From Thalassospiraceae bacterium LMO-SO8 (lineage in GTDB: Bacteria; Pseudomonadota; Alphaproteobacteria; Rhodospirillales; Casp-alpha2): a DNA stretch of 64,000 bases. Under the pieces are notes generated by a model that saw nothing but the letters and a program-made list of their open reading frames with translations, made no database searches and had not been told where the DNA came from. The DNA is taken from contig CP134226.1 in the NCBI GenBank assembly GCA_031655335.1, positions 3,840,001 through 3,904,000 on the forward strand, given 5' to 3'. Positions 16,924-25,634 of the stretch are shown piece by piece; the stretch's first letter is position 1; each line of letters starts with the position of its first letter. The position numbers and the translations under genes are program-made.

Positions 16924-18312
16924 TCACTGTTTCGCCCCGCCTGTCGTCAGAACCCGGAGATAGTCCACGAGATTGGCAAGCTGTTCCTTGTCCGGCACCT
17001 TTTGCACCGGCATCTTGGTGCCCGGCAAAAATTTATCAGGCCCCTGGTAGAACAGATCAAATAGGGTTTTTTCGTTCCAAGTAAAGGACTTGTTTCTAAG
17101 CGCGCCGGAATAGTTATACCCCTCGACCGCGCCGACCGGGCGGCCCCACAACCCTTCGAAATGCGGGCCCGACCGCATCGCCGCTTCGGCGTTCAGGGCG
17201 TGGCAGTTGGCGCATTTGGTGAACAGCCGGGCCCCGGGATGATCGCTCGACAACCAGGGTTGCTTGCCGGCCTTATCATCGGCCCGAAGACCGATGCGAT
17301 CCCCCGTTTCCAGATGCCATACGGCGGTGGTTTCGTCGGCGCTGGCGGTCAGCGCAAAGCGGCCGTCCGGCGTGAAGCGGGCGGCCCAGATGATTTTGTC
17401 GTGGGCAGGAACCGTCTTCAGGATAGCCCCCGTCGCCAGATCCCACTCCACCAGACGCCCGTCCCGGCCCGCCGACAAGGCGCGCCGCCCATCCGGGGAC
17501 ACGGCGGCGGCGTAAACCTGGCCGGTGCGATCCTCGCTATGGGTAAGCACGGAAACCGCCTCGCCCGTCTTGACGTCCCACAGACGCAGCGTGCGGTCGA
17601 TGCTGGCCGTCAACAGGCGCTTGCCCCCGGGCAAGGCGTTCATTTTCGTGATGCCCTGGTGATGGCCTTCAAGAATCCCTTGCAGGCGGCCGTCGGCGAC
17701 CGACCAGATTCCGACCTTTCCGTCGTGCCCGCCGGCGGCGATCCAGGCGCCGCCGTTGACGAAGGCGACATCGTTGACCGGCGCGGAATAGGTAATCTCG
17801 CGGACCGCCTCGCCCGTCGCCATGTTCCAGATACGCAGGGTCTTGTCCCATGACCCGGTGGCGACCTGCTTGCCGTCGGGCGACACGGCCGCCGCCATGA
17901 CCTTGTGGCCGTGCCCGGTCAGACGCCGGACCAGTTTGCCCGAAGGCACGTCCCAGATGATCGCCGTCTTGTCGTCGCTGGTGGTCACGACATGCTTGCC
18001 GTCGGGCGCGAACACGGCGCCGGTCACCGGCCCTTCGTGGGCGTCGAGAACCGCGACTTCCGCCTGCGTTCCGAAATCCCACAGCCGCGCCGTGAAATCG
18101 AAACTGGCCGTGACGACCCAATGGCCGTCCGGCGAGACGTCGACCGCCCGCACCATGCCGCCGTGGCCGATCAGGTCGGCGCGCGCACCGCCGGGTATCG
18201 CCGCGGCCAACAGCACCGCGAAGCAGCCCGCCAAAAGCCGGGAAACGCGGGGCAATCGGACAGTCGGCCCATGGATGGGAAGGTCGGCGCGCGGGGCGGT
18301 CAGCATTGGCAT
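16924..18312 (-). CDS. Exported WD40 beta-propeller fused to a class I cytochrome c domain
   Basis: A 462-residue protein. Residues about 1-46 contain a signal peptide ending GGARA, so it should be periplasmic. About seven WD40 repeats follow (LIGHGGMVRAVDVSPDGHWV; VLDAHEGPVTGAVFAPDGKH; RLTGHGHKVMAAAVSPDG and so on). A C-terminal mono-heme cytochrome c domain comes last, with heme motif CANCH and an axial methionine in PGTKMPVQ. The fusion suggests an electron-transfer module docked on a protein-interaction platform; its partner is unknown. Starts at 18312, 18306 or 18363 are possible; none has a strong Shine-Dalgarno. It is divergent from the RND efflux genes. Confidence 0.88.
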   Translation of the reverse strand: MPMLTAPRADLPIHGPTVRLPRVSRLLAGCFAVLLAAAIPGGARADLIGHGGMVRAVDVSPDGHWVVTASFDFTARLWDFGTQAEVAVLDAHEGPVTGAVFAPDGKHVVTTSDDKTAIIWDVPSGKLVRRLTGHGHKVMAAAVSPDGKQVATGSWDKTLRIWNMATGEAVREITYSAPVNDVAFVNGGAWIAAGGHDGKVGIWSVADGRLQGILEGHHQGITKMNALPGGKRLLTASIDRTLRLWDVKTGEAVSVLTHSEDRTGQVYAAAVSPDGRRALSAGRDGRLVEWDLATGAILKTVPAHDKIIWAARFTPDGRFALTASADETTAVWHLETGDRIGLRADDKAGKQPWLSSDHPGARLFTKCANCHALNAEAAMRSGPHFEGLWGRPVGAVEGYNYSGALRNKSFTWNEKTLFDLFYQGPDKFLPGTKMPVQKVPDKEQLANLVDYLRVLTTGGAKQ

Positions 18313-18503
18313 GGCAAATATATTGGAAGAAGCCCAGCCCCTTGCCAACCGCCTTTTCGCCATGCGCAAATAGGCCGCCTTGATGGAATTTACGTGCAAA
18401 TATGCTTGCAATACTGATTGCGGGGCGCGAGCCCCCTGCCTAAACTGACGCCCGCCGCAGGCCCGGGCCTGAATTCGGGCCCGAACCAGAGGAACGCCCC
18501 TTG

Positions 18504-19676
18504 ATGTCCGCAGCCCGGCCCATCGTCTCCGCCCTATCGACAATCGCCGCCGCCTTGATGTCTCTGACGGCCGCCCAGGCGCAGGCGCCGCAGGCCGTGC
18601 CCGTCGTCGTCGACCGCGTTCTTGCCGAAGCCTCGCATCAGAACGTGCCGGTAATCGGCCGCTTCGTCGCCCGCCAGGCCGGCCCCGTCGCGGCGCGGAT
18701 CAGCGGCCCCGTCGCCGAATTCAAGGTCGACGTCGGCGACCGCGTCGCCAAGGGCGACGTCCTGGCCGTGCTGGTCAAGGACAGCCTGAAGTGGGAACGG
18801 GAACTGAAGGCGGCCGAGATGAACCGCTTTCAGGCGGCCCTGGAAACCGCCAAGGAAACCCTGAAATTGCGCCGGCAGGAACTGTCGCGTCTGGAAGGCC
18901 TGCGTAAATCGGCTGCGTTCTCGCAGGCCCGGCTTGACGACAAGCTTCAGGAAGTCGCCGTCGCCAAGGCCGAAATCGCCGTCGCCGACGGCCAACTGGC
19001 CAGCGCCAAGGCCAGCCTGAAACTGGCCGAAATCGCCCTGACCTACGCCGACGTTGTCGCCCCCTACGGCGGTGTCGTGTCGCGCCGCCATACGGAAGCG
19101 GGCGCCTTCGTCAATCTGGGCGATCCCCTGATCACCCTGATCAACGACACGGACCTGGAGATCGAAGCAGACGTGCCGGCGCGCAACGTGGGCGGCCTGG
19201 TGCCGGGGGCCAATGTCACCGCCACCCTATCCGCCGCGACGACAATTCAGGCCACCGTGCGCGCCGTCGTGCCCGACGAAAACCCGCAAACCCGCACCCG
19301 CACCGTGCGCTTTCAGCTTGGCGACGCCGCAGACGGAGCCGGCATCGCCGCGAACCAGAGCGTGACGCTGAGCGTGCCGATCTCGCGCGCGGCATCGGTG
19401 GTCACCGTGCACAAGGACGCGATCCTTAACCGTCTGGGCAGGACCGTCGTGTTTCTGCATCAGGACGGCAAGGCCCTGGTCCGCCCGGTGCGCCTGGGCG
19501 AGGCCGTGGGCAACCGCCTGATCGTCGAGGGCGGCCTGGCCGCCGGTGATCTGGTTGTCGTGCGCGGCAACGAACGCCTGCGCCCCGGACAGGACATCTC
19601 GTTCACCCCGCCGCCGGAATCCGGCAAGGCAGCCCCTGCCGCCGACGCCGCATCCCCCGACAAGCCGAAGACCTGA
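18504..19676 (+). CDS. RND efflux periplasmic adaptor (membrane fusion protein)
   Basis: A 390-residue periplasmic adaptor that links an RND pump to an outer membrane channel. A signal peptide ends AAQAQA near residue 28. Then come a split lipoyl/barrel-sandwich domain (GRFVARQAGPVAARISGPVAEFKVDVGDRVAKGDVL ... YADVVAPYGGVVSRRHTEAGAFVNLGDPL), a long alpha-hairpin coiled coil at about 90-175, a beta-barrel, and a C-terminal membrane-proximal domain. The ATG at 18504 lies one codon after a TTG and behind AGAGGAA. It is 19 bases upstream of its cognate pump gene. No outer membrane factor is nearby, so the pump probably uses one encoded elsewhere. Confidence 0.92.
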   Translation: MSAARPIVSALSTIAAALMSLTAAQAQAPQAVPVVVDRVLAEASHQNVPVIGRFVARQAGPVAARISGPVAEFKVDVGDRVAKGDVLAVLVKDSLKWERELKAAEMNRFQAALETAKETLKLRRQELSRLEGLRKSAAFSQARLDDKLQEVAVAKAEIAVADGQLASAKASLKLAEIALTYADVVAPYGGVVSRRHTEAGAFVNLGDPLITLINDTDLEIEADVPARNVGGLVPGANVTATLSAATTIQATVRAVVPDENPQTRTRTVRFQLGDAADGAGIAANQSVTLSVPISRAASVVTVHKDAILNRLGRTVVFLHQDGKALVRPVRLGEAVGNRLIVEGGLAAGDLVVVRGNERLRPGQDISFTPPPESGKAAPAADAASPDKPKT

Positions 19677-19695
19677 GGCCCGGAGACGCCGATCC

Positions 19696-22600
19696 ATGGA
19701 CCTGATCCGGTTATCCATCCAACGCCCCATCGCCGTCATGGCGGCGGTGCTGATGTTGATCCTGTTCGGTATCGTGGCGCTTTATTCGATCCCGATCCAG
19801 TTGACGCCGGACATCCGCAAGCCGGTCATCAGCGTCGAGACCGTGTGGCCCGGCGCCGCCCCGGCCGAGGTCGAGCGTGAAATCATCGTCGAACAGGAAG
19901 AGGTGCTGAAGGGCATCGAGGGGCTGGAGGAAATCCGCTCGGAATCCCAGGACGGACGCGGGCGCATCAACCTGGAATTCGCCATCGGCACCAACATGGA
20001 CAAGGCCCTGCTGCTGGCCTCCAACCGGCTTGACCGGGTCAACGGCTATCCCGAGGAAGCGGACGAACCGTCGATCCAGACCGCCAGCGCCGAGGACAAC
20101 CCCATCGCCTGGTTCGTCATCATCCGCAAGCCCGGCAACAACGAGGAAATCCATCGGTTCGGGGATTTCGCCGAAGAGGTGATCCAGGACCGCATCGAAC
20201 GCGTGGCCGGCGTGGCGCGGGTCAACCTGTACGGCGCCGCGCGCAAGGAAATGACGATCTTCGTCGAACCGGACCGCATGGCGCGCTACGGCCTGACCGT
20301 GACGGACGTGGTCGACAAGCTGCGCGCCGCCAACTCGTCGGTGTCGGCGGGCGACGTGGACGAAGGTAAGCGCCGCTACGTGGTGCGCACCGAGGGCGAG
20401 TTCCAGCGCCTGGAGGACGTGTCCGGCGTGATCCTGCGCTCTGACCGCGACACCGCCACAGGGCGCTTCGCCCGCGTCACCGTGGGTGATATCGCGACCA
20501 TCGCCTGGGATACCTCCAAGCCGACCGAACGCATCCGCTTCAACGGTCAGCCGGCCATGGCCTTCAACGCCGTGCGCGAAGGCGGCGCCAACGTGATCGA
20601 GGTCATGCGCGGCATCCGCGAGGCGGTGAAGGAACTGAACGAATACGCCCTGCCGTCTCAGGCGCTCGAACTGCGCCAAGTCTACGATGAAACCATCTAC
20701 ATCAATTCGTCCATCGACCTGGTGCAGCAGAACATCCTGGTCGGCGGCGCGCTCGCCGCCGTCATGCTGCTGTTGTTCCTGCGGTCGGGCGGGGCGACGC
20801 TGATCGTCTCGATGGCGATCCCCGTATCGGTGATCGGCGCCTTCGTCGCCATGGCGGCCATGGGCCGGTCGCTGAACGTGATCTCCCTGGCCGGGATCGC
20901 CTTCGCCGTCGGCATGGTCGTCGACGCGGCGATCGTGGTGCTGGAAAACATCTTCCGTCACCGCGAACTGGGCCGCTCGCGGGCCGAGGCCGCCTACCGC
21001 GGCGCCAAACAGGTCTGGGTCGCGGTCCTGGTGTCGGCTCTGACCACGGTGATGGTGTTCATCCCCGTGCTGGTCATGGACCTGGAGGCGGGCCAGTTGT
21101 TCCGCGACATCGCCGTGGCGCTGTCGGTTTCCGTGCTGATTTCCCTGCTGGTCGCCGTCACCCTGATCCCGGCGCTGGCCAACCGCATTCTCGGGTCGCC
21201 CGGCGAGGACAGCATCGTCCGCCGCCACATTCCGGTGATCGACGATTTCGCGGCCCTGTTCATGAAGGGGCTGATGGGCCTGACCAAATGGGTCACCGCA
21301 TCGCGTCTGCGCTCCGTCGTCATGGTCACCGTTCTGTGCGGCGTGTGCACCGGCGTCACCTGGTTGTTGCTGCCCAAGCTTGAATACCTGCCGTCCGGCA
21401 ACCGCAACCTCATCATCGGGTTCATCGTGCCGCCGCCGGGCTACAACCTGGACACCATGGAGCAGATCGCGCGCGGCTACGAGAAAGAGGTGTTCCCGCT
21501 GCTGGCCGAGGTCTCGGGACCGGAACCCGACGCCCAGGGCCGGCCCAAGCTGAACCGCTTTTTCTTCGTCACGTTCCGCGGCCGCACCATCCTGGGCGCC
21601 GCCGCCCATGACCCGACGCGGGTCAAGGACCTGATCCCGATCCTCAGCGAGGCCGCGTTCAAGGAGCCGGGCACGCTCGGCCAGATCACCCAGCGTTCCT
21701 TGTTCGGACGCGGCGTCACGGGGACCCGCGCCATCGACCTGAACATCCTGGGCCCGGATCTGGAACCGTTGATGGAGGTGGCGCTCAAGACCTTCAACCG
21801 CGTCAACAAGGAGTTTCCCCGCGCACAGGGCAACCAGGTCCGCCCACAGCCGGAACTGGTCCTGGGCGCCCCCGAATTGCGTATCCGCCCCAACCGCGTG
21901 AAGCTCGCCGACAACGGCGTGACCGCGCGCCAACTGTCGGACACCATCGACGCCTTCAACGACGGCCTGCGCATCGCCGAGATCACCGTCGGCAACAAGC
22001 TGGTCGATCTGATGATCAAGGGCCCCTTGGACCAGGTCACCGAAACCCAGGGCATCAGCAACCTGCCGGTCGTGACCTCGGCTGGGTTGATTATCCCGGC
22101 GGCATCCCTGTCCGACATTGAAATGACCACGGGCCCGACCCAGATCAACCACTTCGAACGTCAGCGCGCGGTGACCCTGTCGATCCTGCCGCGCGACGAC
22201 GTGCCCCTGGAACAGGCGCTCGACATCATCAAGACCAAGATCATCGACCCCATGTACGCCGAGGGCCTGCCGCCCGGCATGTCGCTGCGCATCACCGGCA
22301 CGGCGGACAAGCTGAACCAGACTTGGCAGGCCATGAAACTGGACCTGGGGATCGCCGTGATCATCGTCTATCTGGTCATGGCGGTGCTGTTCGAAAGTTT
22401 CCTTTATCCGCTGATCATCATGCTGTCGGTGCCGCTGGCCACGGCGGGCGGCGTGGTCGGGCTGTCGCTGCTCAACATGTTCACGTTCCAGCCGCTGGAC
22501 ATGCTGACCCTGCTGGGCTTCGTGATCCTGATCGGCATCGTCGTCAACAACGCCATCCTGCTGGTTCACCAAACCCTGGTGCACGTCCGCGAGGACGGCA

Positions 22601-22899
22601 TGACCCCGACCGAGGCGATCCGCGAGGCGACCAGCAACCGAATCCGGCCGATTTTCATGTCGACCCTGACCAGTGTCTTCGGGATGATGCCGCTGGTGGT
22701 GTTCCCGGGGGCGGGCTCGGAGCTCTATCGCGGGCTGGGTTCCGTCGTGTTGGGCGGCTTGTCGTTGTCGGCGCTCTTGACGCTCGCCATTATTCCGCCT
22801 CTTTTGACCCTTGTGATTGGGGCCGGCGAAAAACGGGGGAAACCTTCTGCCGGCCACGGCGCCGACGCCTCCGCCGCAGACCCCCAGGCAGCCGAATAA
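19696..22899 (+). CDS. RND family efflux transporter permease (AcrB/HAE1-like)
   Basis: A 1067-residue proton-driven inner membrane efflux pump with the usual 12 helices and two large periplasmic loops. It opens with LIRLSIQRPIAVMAAVLMLILFGI, the first membrane helix, followed by PDIRKPVISVETVWPGAAPAEVE, a hallmark porter-domain strand. Helix 4 carries GMVVDAAIVVLENIF: it has one aspartate where AcrB has an Asp-Asp pair, which is closer to the pattern in CzcA-type pumps. Helices 10-12 show FVILIGIVVNNAILLVHQ and RIRPIFMSTLTSVFGMMPL. It is coupled to the adaptor gene upstream. Substrate cannot be assigned. Confidence 0.92.
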   Translation: MDLIRLSIQRPIAVMAAVLMLILFGIVALYSIPIQLTPDIRKPVISVETVWPGAAPAEVEREIIVEQEEVLKGIEGLEEIRSESQDGRGRINLEFAIGTNMDKALLLASNRLDRVNGYPEEADEPSIQTASAEDNPIAWFVIIRKPGNNEEIHRFGDFAEEVIQDRIERVAGVARVNLYGAARKEMTIFVEPDRMARYGLTVTDVVDKLRAANSSVSAGDVDEGKRRYVVRTEGEFQRLEDVSGVILRSDRDTATGRFARVTVGDIATIAWDTSKPTERIRFNGQPAMAFNAVREGGANVIEVMRGIREAVKELNEYALPSQALELRQVYDETIYINSSIDLVQQNILVGGALAAVMLLLFLRSGGATLIVSMAIPVSVIGAFVAMAAMGRSLNVISLAGIAFAVGMVVDAAIVVLENIFRHRELGRSRAEAAYRGAKQVWVAVLVSALTTVMVFIPVLVMDLEAGQLFRDIAVALSVSVLISLLVAVTLIPALANRILGSPGEDSIVRRHIPVIDDFAALFMKGLMGLTKWVTASRLRSVVMVTVLCGVCTGVTWLLLPKLEYLPSGNRNLIIGFIVPPPGYNLDTMEQIARGYEKEVFPLLAEVSGPEPDAQGRPKLNRFFFVTFRGRTILGAAAHDPTRVKDLIPILSEAAFKEPGTLGQITQRSLFGRGVTGTRAIDLNILGPDLEPLMEVALKTFNRVNKEFPRAQGNQVRPQPELVLGAPELRIRPNRVKLADNGVTARQLSDTIDAFNDGLRIAEITVGNKLVDLMIKGPLDQVTETQGISNLPVVTSAGLIIPAASLSDIEMTTGPTQINHFERQRAVTLSILPRDDVPLEQALDIIKTKIIDPMYAEGLPPGMSLRITGTADKLNQTWQAMKLDLGIAVIIVYLVMAVLFESFLYPLIIMLSVPLATAGGVVGLSLLNMFTFQPLDMLTLLGFVILIGIVVNNAILLVHQTLVHVREDGMTPTEAIREATSNRIRPIFMSTLTSVFGMMPLVVFPGAGSELYRGLGSVVLGGLSLSALLTLAIIPPLLTLVIGAGEKRGKPSAGHGADASAADPQAAE

Positions 22900-22934
22900 C
22901 CATGATGGACATCCGTACAAAGATCGAAACGTCT

Positions 22935-22946
22935 AGACCGCGGTCT
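22935..22946. promoter_or_regulatory. Perfect 12-base palindrome between the RND pump and the ArsR gene
   Basis: AGACCGCGGTCT at 22935-22946 is self-complementary. It lies 36 bases after the pump stop and about 160 bases before the ArsR-type regulator start. It could be an operator for that regulator or a chance GC palindrome. No further copies were seen nearby. Confidence 0.25.
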
Positions 22947-23105
22947 GTCCGAAAGTATGGGCATACCCTGGCCTTTTGTCCGGTTTTATCCGCCCGAGAA
23001 AATGCTTATATAAGCCCCTAGCACCCCACCGCGCGTAAACCTGAGGGTGAACGGGCGCGGTCAATAGCAACAACAACCATCGTAATAAGGACAATAACAA
23101 CCGTC

Positions 23106-23432
23106 ATGCCAACTTATACCGTTGAACAGAACCATGAACAGGCCAGCGCGCTTCTGAAGGCCATGAGCAACCCTCACCGTCTCCTCGTGCTGTGTCACCT
23201 CGCCCGCGGCGAAAAATGCGTGGGTGAACTGGAATCCATCGTCGGACTGTCGCAGTCCGCCCTGTCGCAGCATCTGGCGCGTCTGCGCCATGACGGCGTG
23301 GTCAAGACCCGCCGCGACGCGCAGACGATCTTTTATTCCCTGCGTGGCGATGAGGCGATGACGATCCTTAAGGCGCTGGCCGGGCTGTTTGAAATGCCCG
23401 CCGTCGTCGAAAAGGCGCGTATCGCCGTTTGA
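23106..23432 (+). CDS. ArsR/SmtB family transcriptional regulator (HlyU/BigR-like)
   Basis: A 108-residue winged helix-turn-helix repressor. The N-terminal helix (EQASALLKAMSNPHRLLVLCHL) and recognition region (VGLSQSALSQHLARLRHDGVVKTRRDAQTIFYSL) are close in pattern to HlyU, BigR and SqrR, which sense sulfide or redox state through a cysteine pair. Here C30 matches the first conserved cysteine of that group, but the C-terminal one is absent (GLFEMPAVV); a second cysteine sits at C38 instead. No ArsR3-type metal site is evident. An AAGGAC lies upstream of the ATG. The target gene is not obvious; the next plus-strand gene is over 1 kb away. Confidence 0.88.
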   Translation: MPTYTVEQNHEQASALLKAMSNPHRLLVLCHLARGEKCVGELESIVGLSQSALSQHLARLRHDGVVKTRRDAQTIFYSLRGDEAMTILKALAGLFEMPAVVEKARIAV

Positions 23433-23449
23433 TGCATGAACCCGGCTTG

Positions 23450-23470
23450 GGGGGCGGCAGTGCCGCCCCC
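23450..23470. terminator. GC-rich hairpin between convergent ArsR and BKACE genes
   Basis: GGGGGCGGC (23450-23458) pairs with GCCGCCCCC (23462-23470) across a 3-base loop. A second, shorter GGCGG/CCGCC hairpin follows within 35 bases. The pair lies between the convergent stops at 23432 and 23522, so it probably separates both transcripts. There is no U-run. It belongs to the similar hairpins at 28279, 28965 and 62943. Confidence 0.55.
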
Positions 23471-23521
23471 GTGCCGGTCATGTCATGTCGGCGGCGGTTT
23501 GCCGCCCAATAGGTGCTCTGG

Positions 23522-24400
23522 TTAACGATTGCCCAGGCCGAGAATGGCCCGCGCTTCGTCCGGCGTGGCGACCGACGATCCCAGGTTTTCGATGATCGCC
23601 GCCGCGCGTTCGACCAAGGCGGCGTTCGACGGTGCCAGCTCACCCGGCCCCAGGTAGATGTTGTCTTCCAGGCCGACCCGCACGTTGCCGCCCAGAAGCA
23701 CCGCCTGGGCGACCATGGGAAACTGCTGACGCGAGATGCCGAAGGCCGACCACGGCGCGCCTTCGGGCAGACGGTCGCGCATGTGCATCATGGCTTCCGG
23801 GGTCGCCGTGGCGCCGTAGGAAATGCCCAGACACAGCTGGAAATAAGGCGGCTGGTCGATGTGGCCTTCCTTGATCAGCTGTTTGCACAGTTCGATGTGC
23901 CCGGTGTCAAACACTTCCAGTTCCGGCTTCACGCCCGCCGCCTTGATGCGGTCGGCCATCACACGCATATGGCGCGGTACGTTCATGAAGGCGCGTTCGC
24001 CGAAGTTCATGGTCGCGACGTCGAGCGAGCAGACTTCCGGTTTCAGCTTTTCCACGTGCGCGGTGCGCTTTTCCGGGGTGACGTATTCCGTCCCCGGGCC
24101 GGGGATCAACGGATCCTCGTCGCTCGGCATATAGCGCGCACCGGGCCCGGTGGTCAGGTTGATGATCATGTTCGAGCCGGCGTCGCGGATACGCTTCACC
24201 ACTTCCTCGTAGTACTCGAACTTCATGCTCGGCGTGCCGTCGGGTTCACGGACATGGATGTGGCAGACCGCCGCCCCCGCCTTCGCGGCGTCAAGCGACG
24301 ACTGCGCAATCTGTTCCGGCGTCACGGGTGTCGCCTTGGTTTTCTGCGTGGTCGGCGCCGACCCGGTGACGGCGCAGGTAATAATTGTCTTCTGGCTCAT
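23522..24400 (-). CDS. Beta-keto acid cleavage enzyme (BKACE, DUF849)
   Basis: A 292-residue TIM-barrel zinc enzyme. The family cleaves beta-keto acids with acetyl-CoA to acetoacetate and a CoA ester, as in lysine (Kce) and carnitine (dehydrocarnitine cleavage) breakdown. The zinc-binding HxH pair is in VCHIHVREPDGTPSM (H47, H49). Other family blocks are ITCAVTGS at the start, MIINLTTGPG, and KPELEVFDTGH. The ATG at 24400 is preferred to one at 24409 because AGGAGG is too close to the latter. It is divergent from a GlxA-type AraC regulator, as are the carnitine-catabolic BKACE genes of pseudomonads, but the substrate is not determined. Confidence 0.88.
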   Translation of the reverse strand: MSQKTIITCAVTGSAPTTQKTKATPVTPEQIAQSSLDAAKAGAAVCHIHVREPDGTPSMKFEYYEEVVKRIRDAGSNMIINLTTGPGARYMPSDEDPLIPGPGTEYVTPEKRTAHVEKLKPEVCSLDVATMNFGERAFMNVPRHMRVMADRIKAAGVKPELEVFDTGHIELCKQLIKEGHIDQPPYFQLCLGISYGATATPEAMMHMRDRLPEGAPWSAFGISRQQFPMVAQAVLLGGNVRVGLEDNIYLGPGELAPSNAALVERAAAIIENLGSSVATPDEARAILGLGNR

Positions 24401-24561
24401 GGTGGCCATTTCCTCCTGGTTTATTGTGCCGTCATCATACGCACAGCGGCGCCCGTGCGGAAAGACGCCAACATGCCGGCAAGTACCTGCCCAGAACGAA
24501 TGGCAGAAAAAGTGGGGTCGTTGTCATTGCGCCAAACACCAAGCCGCCGCACACTACGGCC

Positions 24562-25596
24562 ATGGCCCCCGACACGACATCACAGGCGGACTTGCCCGCG
24601 CACCGACCGGCCGCGCCCAGGCGGATCGGCATCGTCATTTTCGACCGCTGTCAGATCATCGACGCGACCGGACCCGCCGCCGTGTTCGGGTCCGCCAACG
24701 AAATCCATCTGGCCAACGGCGGGCGCGGCCCTCTTTACGACATTCGCATGATCGCCGGCCACTCAGGCCCCGTGCGCAGTTCGACCGGCGTATCCCTGTT
24801 CGCCGACAGCGCCCTCAATGACGCGACCACCCCGATCGACACGCTGATCTGCGCCGGCGGCAAGGGGTCCCTGCGGTTCATCGAAGACAGCGGCGCCATC
24901 GCCAGCATCCAACGTTTGACGCAGTCCGCGCGCCGCGTGGTGTCCGTCTGCACCGGGGCCTATGTCCTGGCCGCCGCCGGGCTGCTCGACGGCCGCCGTG
25001 CGGTGACCCATTGGGCCCATTGCCGCAATCTGGCGGACACGTTTCCCAGGGTCCGGGTCGAACCCGACCCGATCTTCATCAAGGACGGCAACATCTATAC
25101 CTCGGCCGGCGTGACCGCGGGCATGGACCTCGCCCTCGCCCTTCTGGAGGAAGACCACGGCAAAGCCCTGGCCCTCGACGTGGCGCGGGAAATGGTCATG
25201 TTCATGAAGCGCCCCGGCTCCCAGGCCCAATTTTCGCGCCAGCTGTCGGCGCAAATGGCGCCGCGGGGAAACATCCGCGACGTCCAGATCTGGCTGCTGG
25301 ACCGGCTCGCTGACGACATCAGCGTCGAAGACATGGCCGAACAGGCGGCCATGAGCCTGCGCACCTTCAACCGTCACTTCAAAAAGACCACGGGCCGCAC
25401 GCCCGCCGGATTTGTTCAGGAGGCCCGCATCGAAGCGGCCCGCAGCCTGCTGGAAGACAGCGACCTGCCCATCAAGCGGATCGCCCAGCAATGCGGCTTC
25501 GGTGACGAGGAACGCATGCGCCGCGCCTTTCACCGCAATCTGGGAGTCAGCCCCCAGGACTATCGGATGCGGTTTTCCTCCCTTACCTCTGCCTAA
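24562..25596 (+). CDS. GlxA-type AraC family regulator (DJ-1/PfpI domain plus AraC DNA-binding domain)
   Basis: A 344-residue regulator. Residues about 20-205 form a DJ-1/PfpI glutamine-amidotransferase-like sensor with an elbow cysteine in VVSVCTGAYVL (C130). Residues about 235-340 hold two AraC helix-turn-helix motifs (ISVEDMAEQAAMSLRTFNRHFKKTTGRTP and LPIKRIAQQCGFGDEERMRRAFHRNLGVSPQDYR). This is the layout of CdhR, GbdR and ArgR-type activators that respond to quaternary amines or amino acids. The ATG at 24562 is chosen because the frame upstream has no similarity. It is divergent from the BKACE gene and 38 bases upstream of a DJ-1-only protein, so it probably controls both. Confidence 0.9.
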   Translation: MAPDTTSQADLPAHRPAAPRRIGIVIFDRCQIIDATGPAAVFGSANEIHLANGGRGPLYDIRMIAGHSGPVRSSTGVSLFADSALNDATTPIDTLICAGGKGSLRFIEDSGAIASIQRLTQSARRVVSVCTGAYVLAAAGLLDGRRAVTHWAHCRNLADTFPRVRVEPDPIFIKDGNIYTSAGVTAGMDLALALLEEDHGKALALDVAREMVMFMKRPGSQAQFSRQLSAQMAPRGNIRDVQIWLLDRLADDISVEDMAEQAAMSLRTFNRHFKKTTGRTPAGFVQEARIEAARSLLEDSDLPIKRIAQQCGFGDEERMRRAFHRNLGVSPQDYRMRFSSLTSA

Positions 25597-25634
25597 CCCC
25601 TTCCCGAAACCCGAAACTGATCGGAGACACCGTC

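Noticed and set aside
19711-22920. Very long minus-strand frame antisense to the RND pump
   Set aside because: His/Asp/Gln-rich shadow of a clear pump gene on the plus strand.
22902-23021. 39-codon plus-strand frame after the RND pump
   Set aside because: No ribosome site, no likeness, and too short to judge from one genome.
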